A DNA stretch of 64,000 nt from the NCBI GenBank assembly GCA_004843345.1, contig CP039460.1:980921-1044920 (forward strand), in the 5' to 3' direction. A program made the position numbers and the translations under genes. The stretch is from Acetobacteraceae bacterium. Its GTDB lineage: Bacteria > Pseudomonadota > Alphaproteobacteria > Acetobacterales > Acetobacteraceae. How positions within the stretch are numbered: the stretch's first letter is position 1; the number at the start of each line of letters is the position of its first letter. A model generated the notes under the pieces. That model did no database searches, was not told the DNA's origin, and worked only from the letters and a program-made list of their open reading frames with translations. Of the stretch, positions 55,531 through 64,000 are shown piece by piece.

Positions 55531-55983
55531 ATGGCAGATTCAGGAAATGAAACGTCTCAGCCCCTTTCGGCTGGAGATTTAAAGGCAGCGACAATATGGT
55601 CGGCTGATACGGATGGCGAAAAATATCTTTATTTAACTGGTGTTACTATAGGATTTAGCGGTTCTCCATCTGGTGGGAGTGGGGGATATGAAATTTTTTT
55701 AGTTTCTTGCCCCAAGACTGGTGTAAGCACTGGTACGATAAAACCAAATACAGGCTGGTTTCCCCTGAATTCGGATACAAATTTTTCGTGGTCATGTCTA
55801 GAAGAGTGGTCTGAAGGTTTTTGGATCTCGGAGTTTGCAGGCGCGTATAAGTTTTTAATCCGAGATTCCGACGGCACTACATGCGATCTTAATTATGTTA
55901 TGGATGATGATACCGCAACATATGAGGATAGCAATGATGGCCTTCCTGTTAGTCCTCCAATTCCTCCATTTAGTTTTCCCTGA
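55531..55983 (+). CDS. Cys-containing protein of unknown function
   Basis: 150 residues, Shine-Dalgarno AAGGGAG six bases from the ATG. No signal peptide; Ser/Thr/Gly- and aspartate-rich with beta-strand-like patterns (KYLYLTGVTIGFSG, YEIFLVSCPKTG, FWISEFAGAYKFLIRDSDG) and three Cys; the end is Pro-rich (PVSPPIPPFSFP). No family recognised. It lies between the TonB receptor/lipoprotein pair and bacterioferritin. Confidence 0.6.
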   Translation: MADSGNETSQPLSAGDLKAATIWSADTDGEKYLYLTGVTIGFSGSPSGGSGGYEIFLVSCPKTGVSTGTIKPNTGWFPLNSDTNFSWSCLEEWSEGFWISEFAGAYKFLIRDSDGTTCDLNYVMDDDTATYEDSNDGLPVSPPIPPFSFP

Positions 55984-55999
55984 GTGATTTTTCACTTTT

Positions 56000-56034
56000 A
56001 AAAAACGCTCTTAGAAAATTTGGGGCGTTTTTTT
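56000..56034 (+). terminator. Terminator after the ORF at 55531
   Basis: AAAAACGCTC pairs with GGGCGTTTTT and is followed by T residues. Confidence 0.8.
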
Positions 56035-56082
56035 AGGGTGTTTATGTCACGATTGAAAATAAAAATCATTTTCAGTTAAAAA

Positions 56083-56103
56083 TGTAAATGAAAAGCATTT
56101 ACA
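56083..56103. promoter_or_regulatory. Fur-box-like palindrome before bfr
   Basis: TGTAAATG and CATTTACA form perfect 8-bp arms around AAAAG. It resembles the palindromes at 57291 and 57318. A TATAAT -10 at 56163 lies further down. Confidence 0.65.
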
Positions 56104-56316
56104 ACTAGAAAAGATTTCTTTAAAGAAGACCGTTTATGTCTTTTAAATCTTTGCTTTTGTGCTATAATCGGCTTGTTCTTTTAATCCACAGCAGATGATG
56201 ATTTTCCGCTGTTTCTCCTGATTTCCTTGGAGAAAAGCTATTTTTCTAAGAAAAATTCTCTGCTGATTTTACAAACAGAAAAGTCTCTTTTCTGTTCTCA
56301 CTCTCTAGGAAAAGCC

Positions 56317-56799
56317 ATGTCCAAAGTTAAAGACAAAAAAGTTATTGAATTTTTAAATGCACAGCTCGCCAATGAGTTGACCGCCATTAACCAATATTTC
56401 CTTCATGCCCGTACCCTCAAACATTGGGGCGTTACCAAGCTCGGTAACAAAGAGCATGCGGAATCCATCGAGGAAATGCACCATGCCGATTGGCTTATTG
56501 AGCGCATTTTATTTCTTGGCGGTTTGCCAAATCTTCAAAAGCTCAATCCGCTTTTGATTGGTCAAGATGTCAAGGAAATCCTTGAATGCGACCTCAAGGC
56601 AGAGCTTGCTGGCGCAAAATGCCTCCGTGAAGGTATCGCCTATTGCGAAAGCGTCAATGATTATGTTTCCCGTGATTTGATGGCAAAGATTCTCATTGCG
56701 GAAGAAGAGCATGAGGATTTTATTGATACGCAGCTCGAACTCATTGGGCGCATCGGTCTTGAAAACTACATTCAGTTGAATTCTGAAGCAGTTCAGTAA
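56317..56799 (+). CDS. bfr: Bacterioferritin
   Basis: Iron-storage, haem-containing ferritin. 160 residues from the ATG at 56317 (AGGAAAAG before it). Ferroxidase residues are seen in [25 protein letters not shown] (with the haem-ligand Met) and [12 protein letters not shown]. It stands beside bfd, with Fur-like boxes upstream of both. Confidence 0.96.
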   Translation: MSKVKDKKVIEFLNAQLANELTAINQYFLHARTLKHWGVTKLGNKEHAESIEEMHHADWLIERILFLGGLPNLQKLNPLLIGQDVKEILECDLKAELAGAKCLREGIAYCESVNDYVSRDLMAKILIAEEEHEDFIDTQLELIGRIGLENYIQLNSEAVQ

Positions 56800-56822
56800 G
56801 TTTTTCTGACATCGAAATCTTT

Positions 56823-56852
56823 AAAAAGGTAGGGGAAACCCTGCCTTTTTTT
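56823..56852 (+). terminator. Terminator after bfr
   Basis: AAAAAGGTAGGG / CCCTGCCTTTTT with GAAA loop, running into T residues. Confidence 0.9.
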
Positions 56853-56932
56853 ATGGGTGGCTTTAGGTCGCTTTTCTTTTGCGTCTGTTTTCCTGTTTTA
56901 AGAAAATTTCAAAATGGAAAATAAGGCGCTGG

Positions 56933-57229
56933 TCATGAAGAGATTTGGGTGGAAAAAACAACTTTTGGCTTCCTTGCAAGGGCGCTCTGCTGAGCTTGTT
57001 GATGACACCCATTCTGCTGCCGGTTGGGGCAGGTCTCCTGATTAGGACAAGAGGCAGAAAGGGCAGAATTTTTTTGCTCTTTAAGCAGGCGGCAAATCTG
57101 TTTGGCACATCCTCCACAATCCGCCTTACATTTTTTATGCGCATAAATTTGCGCAGGGCGTGAGGCGCCTTCTGAAATTGCATCAAAAACATCTTTGTCT
57201 GAAATGAGATTGCAAGAGCAGACAATCAT
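56933..57229 (-). CDS. bfd: Bacterioferritin-associated ferredoxin-like protein
   Basis: 98 residues from the ATG at 57229, with CSCNLISDKDV near the start and CKADCGGCAKQICRLL as the second Cys set: a [2Fe-2S] Bfd, which helps release iron from bacterioferritin. The tail of about 45 residues (NQETCPNRQQNGCHQQAQQ) is longer than the usual 64-residue Bfd and contains three extra Cys. It is convergent with bfr and divergent from TonB receptor 3. Confidence 0.88.
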   Translation of the reverse strand: MIVCSCNLISDKDVFDAISEGASRPAQIYAHKKCKADCGGCAKQICRLLKEQKNSALSASCPNQETCPNRQQNGCHQQAQQSALARKPKVVFSTQISS

Positions 57230-57287
57230 TTCATTCCTACCTTTCATATCTCCAAAATTTTTTTGAGAATTTTCATCTTCTACAGTT

Positions 57288-57338
57288 GCAAATGATTATC
57301 ATTTCTATGTAGTAATTGCAAATGGTTTTCATTTGCAA
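57288..57338. promoter_or_regulatory. Two Fur-like palindromes between bfd and TonB receptor 3
   Basis: AATGATTATCATT (57291-57303) fits the Fur 19-mer core. A second palindrome has arms TGCAAATG and CATTTGCA around GTTTT at 57318-57338. Both are in the divergent intergenic region, so iron should repress both directions. Confidence 0.75.
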
Positions 57339-57392
57339 ACTTAGAATTTTTCTGACTGAGGGAAAATTGCTGTTTTAAGAGGGAACAAGAGA

Positions 57393-59681
57393 TTGGCTTG
57401 TACGTCATGTAAAAATTGCTGTGCTTTGAGAAAGCATCGTAAATTTTATATTGCTTTTTGCTGTGCGCTTCTTTCTGGTGCTTGTGCGAGGTCGGCTTAT
57501 GCGGGGGCGCATATTCCGATTACATGGCAGGAGAATAAAGAGGAATCCAAGGAGCATGTTCGGGTTAAGGGTGTACGCAGTAAAATTGATGTTCCTATGC
57601 AGGAAAGTGGGGTTAAAGCTAATTATTTGAATAAAGAGGCGACTTTAGGCCCTCTTGGAAAGGTGAATTTAGCCAAAGCCCCCTTTTCCGTGATGCAGAC
57701 GAGTCATGATGTGATAGAAAACCAGCAGCTTCGTCAGATGGATCAGGCAACGGAATATATGCCTTCGGTGCAGTTGGTGGCTTTGACTGATCCTGGCCTG
57801 ACACGTACTGTCAACCGTGGATTTGAAAGTGATACCGTCAACAACTCCCGCATTGATGGTTTGAATGTGCTTTCGATTACGCCCTATACCTCCGAACAGT
57901 TTAGCGGTCTTACTATTTTAAATGGGGCGGCAGGGGCAATGTATGGGCCAGAAAATCCAGCAGGGGTACTGGAAATGACACAAAAACGCCCAACAGCACG
58001 CCCTTTTTTCAATTTTAATTTTGGGTATGATTCCAGTGGTTCACCCTTAGAATCTCTGGATACTTCGATTGGAAAAGGCCCCGTGAAGCTTCGGTTTAAC
58101 TATATGAATCAGACAGGGCAGAGCTATGCGCCGACATCAAACCAGTGGCGTGATTTTTATGGGGGGGATATTGATATTCAGCTCGCAAAACATACCAAGC
58201 TCGAACTGGATGCTTCTCAATATAACACAGGTTTTTATGGCTATCCTGGCTATTTTGCCTATTCCGACGATGTTCCCTTGCCGTCTGCTCCTGATCTTTC
58301 TAAGGGAGGGTACGGCCAGCCCTTCACGGGAAGCAATCTTTCAACCAGTTTAGGGCAGGCAAAATTATTTCATGAGTTTTCTCCGAATTTGCGTTTAAAG
58401 CTTGGCGGTTCTTATGAAAATTCTGCTCGATATGATTTCCCAACAGCAAATACCATTTTGAGTGATTCAGCCTGTGCTGCAAAAGGCATTACGGGCCCTT
58501 GCTATACGCAAAAATCTGCTGTTCCAGCCAATGGGCAGAATTTTGGCATCTGGAGTAATTATGCCTATTTGAATGGGGATTTTCATACAGGCTTGATTCA
58601 GCATCATTGGAATTTAGGGAGCAATGGCTATTCTGTTCAAAATGATGCGCCAACGATAGTTCATTCGGTTTCTATTGATGGGAATAATGCAAGACCTTTT
58701 TACGACCCAACAGTGGTGCAGGGCATTCAGCCCCGAAAATATGGAAATTTTGAAAATTCTTTAACACAGCAGCAGGCTCTGATCCTCGGGGATAATATGG
58801 ATATTGGGCGTTTTGTTTCCGTGATGGGGGAAATGTCTTGGGGCTGGATTAGGACACAAAATTGGAAAAATCCTGTAACGGGAAAGGGGAATAATGGCGT
58901 GAGTCAGACCAATGGCGCTTATTCGCCTTCTGTGACGTTAACTTTGCACCCAACTTCTAATTTTAATGCTTATTTCAATTGGGGAACTTCTGTTCAGGCA
59001 GGGCCGACAGTACCTCCTGGCTCTTATGGCTCTGGTGATGTGCTGCCTGCCATTCAATCGCAGCAATATGAGGGCGGTATTAAATATACATGGCGCAAAC
59101 GTCTTCAGGTGAATTTAGACGGGTTTGTGATGAGCCGTCCTTATGCTTATACGGATCAAAACTTACTCACAAATGGCCAGCAAACCTATGGGCTTTTTGG
59201 CCTTCAGACGGATAGCGGTGTGGAGTTTCAGGTTTCTGGAGCGGTCAGCCGAGACCTCTCTGTTTTGGGTGGTGTGACATGGCTGGATCCGATTGTGACA
59301 GGAACGCACAATGCCGCAACAGATAATAAGCAGGTGGTTGGCGTTGCGCCTTGGGTTGCGGATTTCCTTTTGGATTGGCACCCGCATTATCTGCACGGCA
59401 TCTCTTTTAACTCTAACATTCGCTATGAGGGGAAACGGGCGGCGAACCTTGAAAATACAGATTGGGCTTCGCAGTATGTTACGCTCGATCTTGGCGTACG
59501 TTACAGCATAAAAATTTGCGATCATCAGATTGTTTTTAGAGGTACTGTGGATAATGTGACAGGGGAGGATTACTGGGCCTCTGTTTTCTCGAAAAGCTCT
59601 GCCGGCTCACCCGGGTCTGGTGAGACGGCCGCCGCAGGTATCCCCCGCACATGGCATATTACGAGTTCAATTTATTTTTAG
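57393..59681 (+). CDS. TonB-dependent receptor (paralogue 3 of 3)
   Basis: 762 residues from a TTG at 57393 (AGAGGG nine bases upstream). The signal peptide has YIAFCCALLSGACARSAYA. Plug: MQTSHDVIENQQLRQM, RIDGLNV and MYGPENPAGVLEMTQKRP; the barrel ends with SSIYF. It shares the SLDTSIGKGPVKLRFNYMNQ stretch with paralogues 1 and 2 and is the shortest of them. It is under the Fur-like boxes, so probably iron-regulated. Confidence 0.94.
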   Translation: MACTSCKNCCALRKHRKFYIAFCCALLSGACARSAYAGAHIPITWQENKEESKEHVRVKGVRSKIDVPMQESGVKANYLNKEATLGPLGKVNLAKAPFSVMQTSHDVIENQQLRQMDQATEYMPSVQLVALTDPGLTRTVNRGFESDTVNNSRIDGLNVLSITPYTSEQFSGLTILNGAAGAMYGPENPAGVLEMTQKRPTARPFFNFNFGYDSSGSPLESLDTSIGKGPVKLRFNYMNQTGQSYAPTSNQWRDFYGGDIDIQLAKHTKLELDASQYNTGFYGYPGYFAYSDDVPLPSAPDLSKGGYGQPFTGSNLSTSLGQAKLFHEFSPNLRLKLGGSYENSARYDFPTANTILSDSACAAKGITGPCYTQKSAVPANGQNFGIWSNYAYLNGDFHTGLIQHHWNLGSNGYSVQNDAPTIVHSVSIDGNNARPFYDPTVVQGIQPRKYGNFENSLTQQQALILGDNMDIGRFVSVMGEMSWGWIRTQNWKNPVTGKGNNGVSQTNGAYSPSVTLTLHPTSNFNAYFNWGTSVQAGPTVPPGSYGSGDVLPAIQSQQYEGGIKYTWRKRLQVNLDGFVMSRPYAYTDQNLLTNGQQTYGLFGLQTDSGVEFQVSGAVSRDLSVLGGVTWLDPIVTGTHNAATDNKQVVGVAPWVADFLLDWHPHYLHGISFNSNIRYEGKRAANLENTDWASQYVTLDLGVRYSIKICDHQIVFRGTVDNVTGEDYWASVFSKSSAGSPGSGETAAAGIPRTWHITSSIYF

Positions 59682-59768
59682 ATTGATTTTTCGTTTTGTA
59701 TCAGACTGCCGCAAGTCTGATGGATTGTAAACTACAATAATAATATTTTGTTTGAAGGGAAAAAGAAA

Positions 59769-60470
59769 ATGTCGAATAAAATAAAAAATTTAGATGTATG
59801 GCCGGATTCAATGAGGAGGGTCGAGGCTCAGCAGGCAAAGTATCCGAATGTGTGTCCAGCAGGAGTAACTGGTTCTGTAATTAGCTCTGAAGGGACACTC
59901 TTCGTTTCTACAGCAACAAGTCAGGGTAGTATTGTAAGGTTGGAAACATCAGACGATGCTAACAATGAAGCCACGGATCTTGTTAATCCTTTAGTGTTTT
60001 ATTTTGCATATCCAGGTGCTGTCGGAATAGTTGCGGGCGTTTTCGGTAATGAAGATGATGGTCCAACCCCAGGATCCAATGTCGGTGATCCCGATCAGAT
60101 TACTCCAAGTTTTCGCATTAAACGAACAAAGGATGGAATAACTACCAAGAAAAAGGATTTTCCGAAATCATTTCAGGATAGAAATAAAATATACAGTGTT
60201 TTTTCGAATGATATAGCCCTGATATTCGCACTTAATCGTGTACAAAACGAAGATGAGTTGAATACATATCCTTTTGGATGGCCTTTTAGTGGATGCATAG
60301 CTGGATGTACGCCTTTTACGGATGTATATGCTAAGGCCTCTATTGTTCGTGCGTCCGATTTACCATCCGATGAAGTTATCAATGTAATGGTAAGTTGGAG
60401 TGCGAATACTTACGATTACCCACCAGAAACTGTCGCAGGGCAGGTATCTGCTTCTATGTTTCAGAAGTAG
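59769..60470 (+). CDS. Protein of unknown function after TonB receptor 3
   Basis: 233 residues from the ATG at 59769 (GAAGGGAAAAAG before it). No signal peptide is obvious. Beta-rich, with NPLVFYFAYPGAVGIVAGVFG and acidic loops, and three Cys (NVCPAG, GCIAGCTPF). No family recognised. Unlike the protein at 55531 it has no shared sequence with it, though both follow a TonB receptor. Confidence 0.65.
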   Translation: MSNKIKNLDVWPDSMRRVEAQQAKYPNVCPAGVTGSVISSEGTLFVSTATSQGSIVRLETSDDANNEATDLVNPLVFYFAYPGAVGIVAGVFGNEDDGPTPGSNVGDPDQITPSFRIKRTKDGITTKKKDFPKSFQDRNKIYSVFSNDIALIFALNRVQNEDELNTYPFGWPFSGCIAGCTPFTDVYAKASIVRASDLPSDEVINVMVSWSANTYDYPPETVAGQVSASMFQK

Positions 60471-60490
60471 ATGAATTCTTTAGTCAATGT

Positions 60491-60518
60491 GGTCTCCTTT
60501 AAAAAGATAGAGGAGACC
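60491..60518 (+). terminator. Hairpin after the ORF at 59769
   Basis: GGTCTCCT / AGGAGACC with a 12-base loop; no T-run follows, so terminator function is doubtful. Confidence 0.45.
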
Positions 60519-60701
60519 GTAGCCTTGTTACTCTTTACATATATAATGTTAATTTATTTTTAGGGGTTTTAGTCTTTTTTGCTTTCTGTTGTATTTTTGT
60601 TTAAAGAGTAAAGCTTAAAGCATGGTAGAAAAAGAAAATATATTTTAGGCTTGTTTTGAGTGTCTAGGACATCGTTATTCTTGCGTTTTAATGGATTTTA
60701 A

Positions 60702-62168
60702 ATGTCTCATCGTCCTGTAGTTGTTCCCGTTGTTCTGTGTGGTGGAGAAGGCAAAAGGCTTTGGCCGCTTTCTCGGAAATCCCTTCCGAAACAATTCCTG
60801 TATTTAATGGATGAGGAAAGATCGCTTCTTCAGCAGACCGCTATGCGTTTGGAGAATGTGAAAAAATCCGAAAAGCTCAAAAATTTCCATTTTGAAGACC
60901 CTATTTTTGTTTGTAATCAGCTTCATGCTTTTGTCGTTACCCAGCAGCTTTTAGAATTGCAGGGATCTAAAGAAGGGGGCGCAACCGTTCTGGTTGAGCC
61001 GAGCCGTCGGGATTCTGCACCGGGGATTGCCGCTGCTGCCTTGGTGGCGCAGGAAAAATATCCAGACTCTATTTTGCTGATTTTGCCCTCAGATGCTTTT
61101 ATTAAAGAGGATGAGGCGTGGGAAAAAGCGATTTTCAGGGCATGTGCCGCTGCAAATGCAGGCTACCTAACAGTTTTTGGTATTACGCCAACCCATCCCG
61201 AAACGGGGTACGGCTATATTGAGGTTGGAAAAGCGATTAAAGATTTCTCAAATACCCATTGCCTTTCCCATTTTGTGGAAAAGCCAAGTTTTGAGACGGC
61301 GAAGAAATATCTTGAATCTGGAAAATATCTCTGGAATTCGGGGATGTTTATTTCCAAAGCTTCTGTTCTGCTCGAAGATTTTAAAAAGTTTCAGCCTGAG
61401 ATTTTAGAAGCGGTTCAAAAGGCCGTTAAAAAGCGCCGTTTCAGTTCTGAATTTGAAATTTTAGATAAGGAAGCGTTTGAATCCAGCCCTTCTATCTCGA
61501 TTGATTTTGCGATTGCCGAACATACCAAGCAGGGCGCTGTTGTTGAAGCCGATTTTACATGGTCTGACATTGGCTCATGGCACAGTCTTTGGGAAAATTC
61601 AGAGCAGGATCAGTGGGGAAGCGTCAAAAAAGGGCATGCTTTCCTCAGTGAAACAAAAAATTGCTATGTGCGTTCCCAAGGGCCACTGATTATCACGCAT
61701 GACGTGGAAAATTTGGCAATTGTGGCAACAAATGACGCTGTGCTTGTCAGTTCTCTAAAGCGTTCTCAAGAGATTAAAGACTGTGTGGCCTCGATTGAGA
61801 AAGCAGGTCAAAAAGAGGCTTGTGAGAGTTTAACGACTCGCCGTCCATGGGGAAAATATACAATCCTGATGCATGCAGATGGCTATATGGTCAAAGAGAT
61901 TTCTGTTCTGCCGGGGCAGCGTCTGTCTCTTCAAAAGCATTTTCACCGGAGTGAGCATTGGGTTGTTGTCAGTGGCACAGCGATTGCAACTTGTGGGGAT
62001 GAGGTCAAAGAGCTTCATGAAAATGAAGGAATTTATATCCCAAGAGAAACCGTTCACCGTTTGGAAAATCGGGGAACAGAGAATTTGATTCTGATTGAAA
62101 CACAATATGGTGCGCCTTTGCTCGAGACAGATATTGTCCGCCTTGAGGATGATTACCGCAGGGCATAG
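60702..62168 (+). CDS. manC: Mannose-1-phosphate guanylyltransferase / mannose-6-phosphate isomerase
   Basis: 488 residues. N-terminal nucleotidyltransferase: VVLCGGEGKRLWPLSRKSLPKQF and FVEKPSFETAKKYLESGKYLWNSGMF; C-terminal cupin isomerase domain: RPWGKYTILMHADGY and LPGQRLSLQKHFHRSEHWVVVSGTA. Makes GDP-mannose for polysaccharides. Bifunctional AlgA/XanB type; no polysaccharide gene cluster is visible in the window. Confidence 0.95.
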   Translation: MSHRPVVVPVVLCGGEGKRLWPLSRKSLPKQFLYLMDEERSLLQQTAMRLENVKKSEKLKNFHFEDPIFVCNQLHAFVVTQQLLELQGSKEGGATVLVEPSRRDSAPGIAAAALVAQEKYPDSILLILPSDAFIKEDEAWEKAIFRACAAANAGYLTVFGITPTHPETGYGYIEVGKAIKDFSNTHCLSHFVEKPSFETAKKYLESGKYLWNSGMFISKASVLLEDFKKFQPEILEAVQKAVKKRRFSSEFEILDKEAFESSPSISIDFAIAEHTKQGAVVEADFTWSDIGSWHSLWENSEQDQWGSVKKGHAFLSETKNCYVRSQGPLIITHDVENLAIVATNDAVLVSSLKRSQEIKDCVASIEKAGQKEACESLTTRRPWGKYTILMHADGYMVKEISVLPGQRLSLQKHFHRSEHWVVVSGTAIATCGDEVKELHENEGIYIPRETVHRLENRGTENLILIETQYGAPLLETDIVRLEDDYRRA

Positions 62169-62224
62169 GCAGGGGTGTGTTTAAGGTTTAATTTTTGCTT
62201 TAACCCATTTTAGGTCTGTAGCTG

Positions 62225-63280
62225 ATGGCATTTTCAAAACTTTCTTTTCTGGTCGTTCTAGGGGGGATGTTGAGTGCCTCTTCTGCGTTTGCGACGCCTG
62301 TCTCTGGAGATTTGATGGGGGCAGGTTCAAGTTTTGCAGCCCCTGTCTATATGGGCTGGGCGGAAAAAGTAAAAACATTGGGGCTAAAGCTTAATTATCA
62401 GGCCATTGGCTCAAGCGCAGGAGTGGATCAGGCAAAAAATGCGCTGGTTGACTTTGGCAGCACCGATATTCCGTTGCGCCGTGAGGAGCTTGAGAAAAGC
62501 CAGCTTTATCAATTTCCTGTGATGATGAGTGGTGCGGTGGTGATTGTAAATCTTCCACACGTGCCTAAAGGGACGCTTCGTCTAACAGGGCCGCTTTTAG
62601 CGGATATTTACGCTGGAAAATTAACGATGTGGAATGATCCTAAGATTCAGACGCTGAATCCGGGGCTTAAACTTCCTGCGATTGAAATTGGTGCCGTGCA
62701 TCGGGGCGATGGTTCTGGCACGACCTATGTCTTTACCTCTTATCTTTCTGAGGTTTCTCCTGATTGGCAGAGAGATTACGGGGCAGGTGCTTTGGTGGCA
62801 TGGGAAGGTGGGGCTGGCGCTCGTGGCAATGATGGGATTGCGGCGCTGGTTCGGCAAACGCCAGGGGCGATTGGCTATGTTGAATATACTTATGCGTCTG
62901 AAAATGGCTTGTCGATGGTACAGCTTCGCAATCGGGACGGCGCTTATGTTACGCCGAGCATGGAGAGTTTCGCCTCTGCCGCAGAGCATGCAGTTTGGGA
63001 AGCGCCTTATGATCATTTGAGTGTTTTAAACAAAGAGGGTGGGAATTCTTGGCCGATTACGGCTGCCAATTTCTCTTTAATTGCGTGTAAAGGTTCTGGC
63101 AATTCCACAGAAGAAGGCCGCCGTGAGCAAGCCTTTTTTAATTGGAGTTTAAAAGAAGGGGGTGAGGTAGCGCATAAGCTTGGCTACCTTCTGCCGCCTA
63201 TTTCGGTGGGTTCTGAGATTTTGGCGCATTGGCCGCAAGGAGCTTGTGCTCCTTATGGGCCGCCCAAAGTTTCAGAATAA
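62225..63280 (+). CDS. pstS: Phosphate ABC transporter substrate-binding protein PstS
   Basis: 351 residues. Signal peptide ends near SSAFA-TP. Phosphate-binding motifs: GAGSSFAAPVYMGW, IGSSAGVDQAK, DFGSTDIPL and HRGDGSGTTYVF. Delivers phosphate to the PstCAB permease, which does not follow: the next gene is on the other strand and overlaps its end by 83 bp. So this is an isolated pstS here. Confidence 0.94.
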   Translation: MAFSKLSFLVVLGGMLSASSAFATPVSGDLMGAGSSFAAPVYMGWAEKVKTLGLKLNYQAIGSSAGVDQAKNALVDFGSTDIPLRREELEKSQLYQFPVMMSGAVVIVNLPHVPKGTLRLTGPLLADIYAGKLTMWNDPKIQTLNPGLKLPAIEIGAVHRGDGSGTTYVFTSYLSEVSPDWQRDYGAGALVAWEGGAGARGNDGIAALVRQTPGAIGYVEYTYASENGLSMVQLRNRDGAYVTPSMESFASAAEHAVWEAPYDHLSVLNKEGGNSWPITAANFSLIACKGSGNSTEEGRREQAFFNWSLKEGGEVAHKLGYLLPPISVGSEILAHWPQGACAPYGPPKVSE

Positions 63281-63806
63281 TTTCACGCTTACGTTTGAGG
63301 CCATGCCAGCTCAGTAACGTGTCGGCGAGGAAAGCCATCAGTCCAAGAATGGTAAAAGTCAGAGCCGCGGCAAAAAGAATCAACAGCCATGTCGCTGTCC
63401 GTGTTTCGTGGATAGATCCAAAAAAGAGTGCAACGGCGGAGGCGCAGGTGAAAGCGCCGCTAAGCGCCAGCAGAATAATGCCAATATCCAGAACTAAAAC
63501 ACGCAGTTGCAGCCGTGTTTGGCGGAATAAGAGATGTTCTGCATTTTCAAGCATTTCCCTTTTATTTGCTTCGTTTTCCTCTGGAGATTCGGCCTCTTTT
63601 TCAGAGGCCAAGACTTTGGAATCAATTTCACTGAGACAGTCTGAAACTTTTTGCAGACGTGTATTAAAAATATTGATGAGCGTGCCAATACCTGAAAGCA
63701 TAAAAACAGGCGTTAAAGCGAGCTGAATAAGGTGAGCCGCTATCACAACAGCATTGTTGCTGACGGAATCTGGGGCGAGGAAAGCAGCGATACCAGTGGC
63801 AGGCAT
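63198..63806 (-). CDS. DUF2721 membrane protein
   Basis: 202 residues: one span near the start (AVVIAAHLIQLALTPVFMLSGIGTLINIFNTRL), a helical charged linker, and two more spans (VLDIGIILLALSGAFTCASAVALFF; TWLLILFAAALTFTILGLMAFLADTLL). The layout matches DUF2721; no known function. Its last 28 codons overlap pstS tail to tail. Confidence 0.85.
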   Translation of the reverse strand: MPATGIAAFLAPDSVSNNAVVIAAHLIQLALTPVFMLSGIGTLINIFNTRLQKVSDCLSEIDSKVLASEKEAESPEENEANKREMLENAEHLLFRQTRLQLRVLVLDIGIILLALSGAFTCASAVALFFGSIHETRTATWLLILFAAALTFTILGLMAFLADTLLSWHGLKRKREIILKLWAAHKEHKLLAANAPKSQNPPK

Positions 63807-63940
63807 GATAGAAAAAGTTCCGCTCTAGAAAGATTAATGTATAAAGTTTGGAAAGGGTCTCTTTCCAAGTTATGATAGACGATACAGAAAATTAAAGAAG
63901 TCTAAAACTTTATGAAAAAGCGTCAGTGTAGGGTAAAAAA

Positions 63941-64000
63941 ATGAGAAGGTTGTTTCTAAGTGTTTTACGTCTTCTTTGTCTGGAGAGAAAGAGGGAAACA
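63941..64000 (+). CDS. Partial ORF at right edge
   Basis: ATG at 63941 with AGGG at nine bases upstream; 20 codons visible, starting MRRLFLSVLRLLCLERKRE, open at the edge. An overlapping 10-codon frame (ATG at 63912) ends in TGA at the start codon (ATGA). The product is unknown. Confidence 0.35.
   Translation, partial: MRRLFLSVLRLLCLERKRET

Overview
The window looks like an AT-leaning alphaproteobacterial chromosome, most likely Acetobacteraceae and possibly a low-GC, insect-associated lineage. The evidence is the mnmE-mnmG-rsmG-parA-parB block, an origin-like region between hemE and maf, CcrM-type GANTC sites in that region, and large TonB-dependent receptors of acetic-acid-bacterial type. 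The family assignment is inference; no rRNA is present to confirm it.

Layout. 0-11 kb: origin-proximal housekeeping genes (Ogt-like repair protein, mnmE, mnmG, rsmG, parA, parB) with a TonB receptor and a periplasmic thioredoxin inserted. 11-16 kb: small secreted proteins, a DUF4186 protein, phenylalanine hydroxylase with its pterin recycling enzyme (phhA, phhB), a Tat-exported SDR oxidoreductase and tRNA-Lys. 16-21.4 kb: a glycosyltransferase, then an FMN riboswitch controlling ribD-ribE-ribBA-ribH. 21.4-22.4 kb: a gene-free kilobase carrying a duplicated element with DnaA boxes. 22.4-27.9 kb: a lipoprotein/OmpA pair, clpP, a ferritin-like protein, a MerR regulator divergent from a short metallothionein gene, and a decayed 3-hydroxyacyl-CoA dehydrogenase. 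28-37.3 kb: MATE transporter, S9 peptidase, DedA protein, hemE-HAD-hemJ operon, probable oriC, maf, tRNA-Ala, arsC, a small exported protein and a DUF421 protein.

37.5-49 kb is a complete type I-F CRISPR-Cas locus. It has 42 repeats and 41 spacers read on the minus strand, a leader at the cas1 end, and cas1, cas2-3, csy1, csy2, csy3 and cas6f on the plus strand. Two spacers overlap by 16 bases and let the CC PAM be read from the array itself. A dGTPase and a GT-C membrane protein follow. 52-60.5 kb is an iron-handling region: two further TonB receptors paralogous to the first, bacterioferritin, bacterioferritin-associated ferredoxin, Fur-box-like palindromes and two unrecognised proteins. The window ends with a mannose-1-phosphate guanylyltransferase/isomerase, an orphan pstS and a DUF2721 protein.

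The least expected points are: three near-identical parS sites that all encode Pro-Arg-Glu-Thr, one of them inside cas6f; the second DnaA-box/GANTC-rich locus besides the probable oriC; a metallothionein with a MerR-type 19-bp-spacer promoter; and two genes (dedA, and the exported protein at 36 kb) that appear to start at CTG and ATT. No clearly unprecedented multi-gene system was found.
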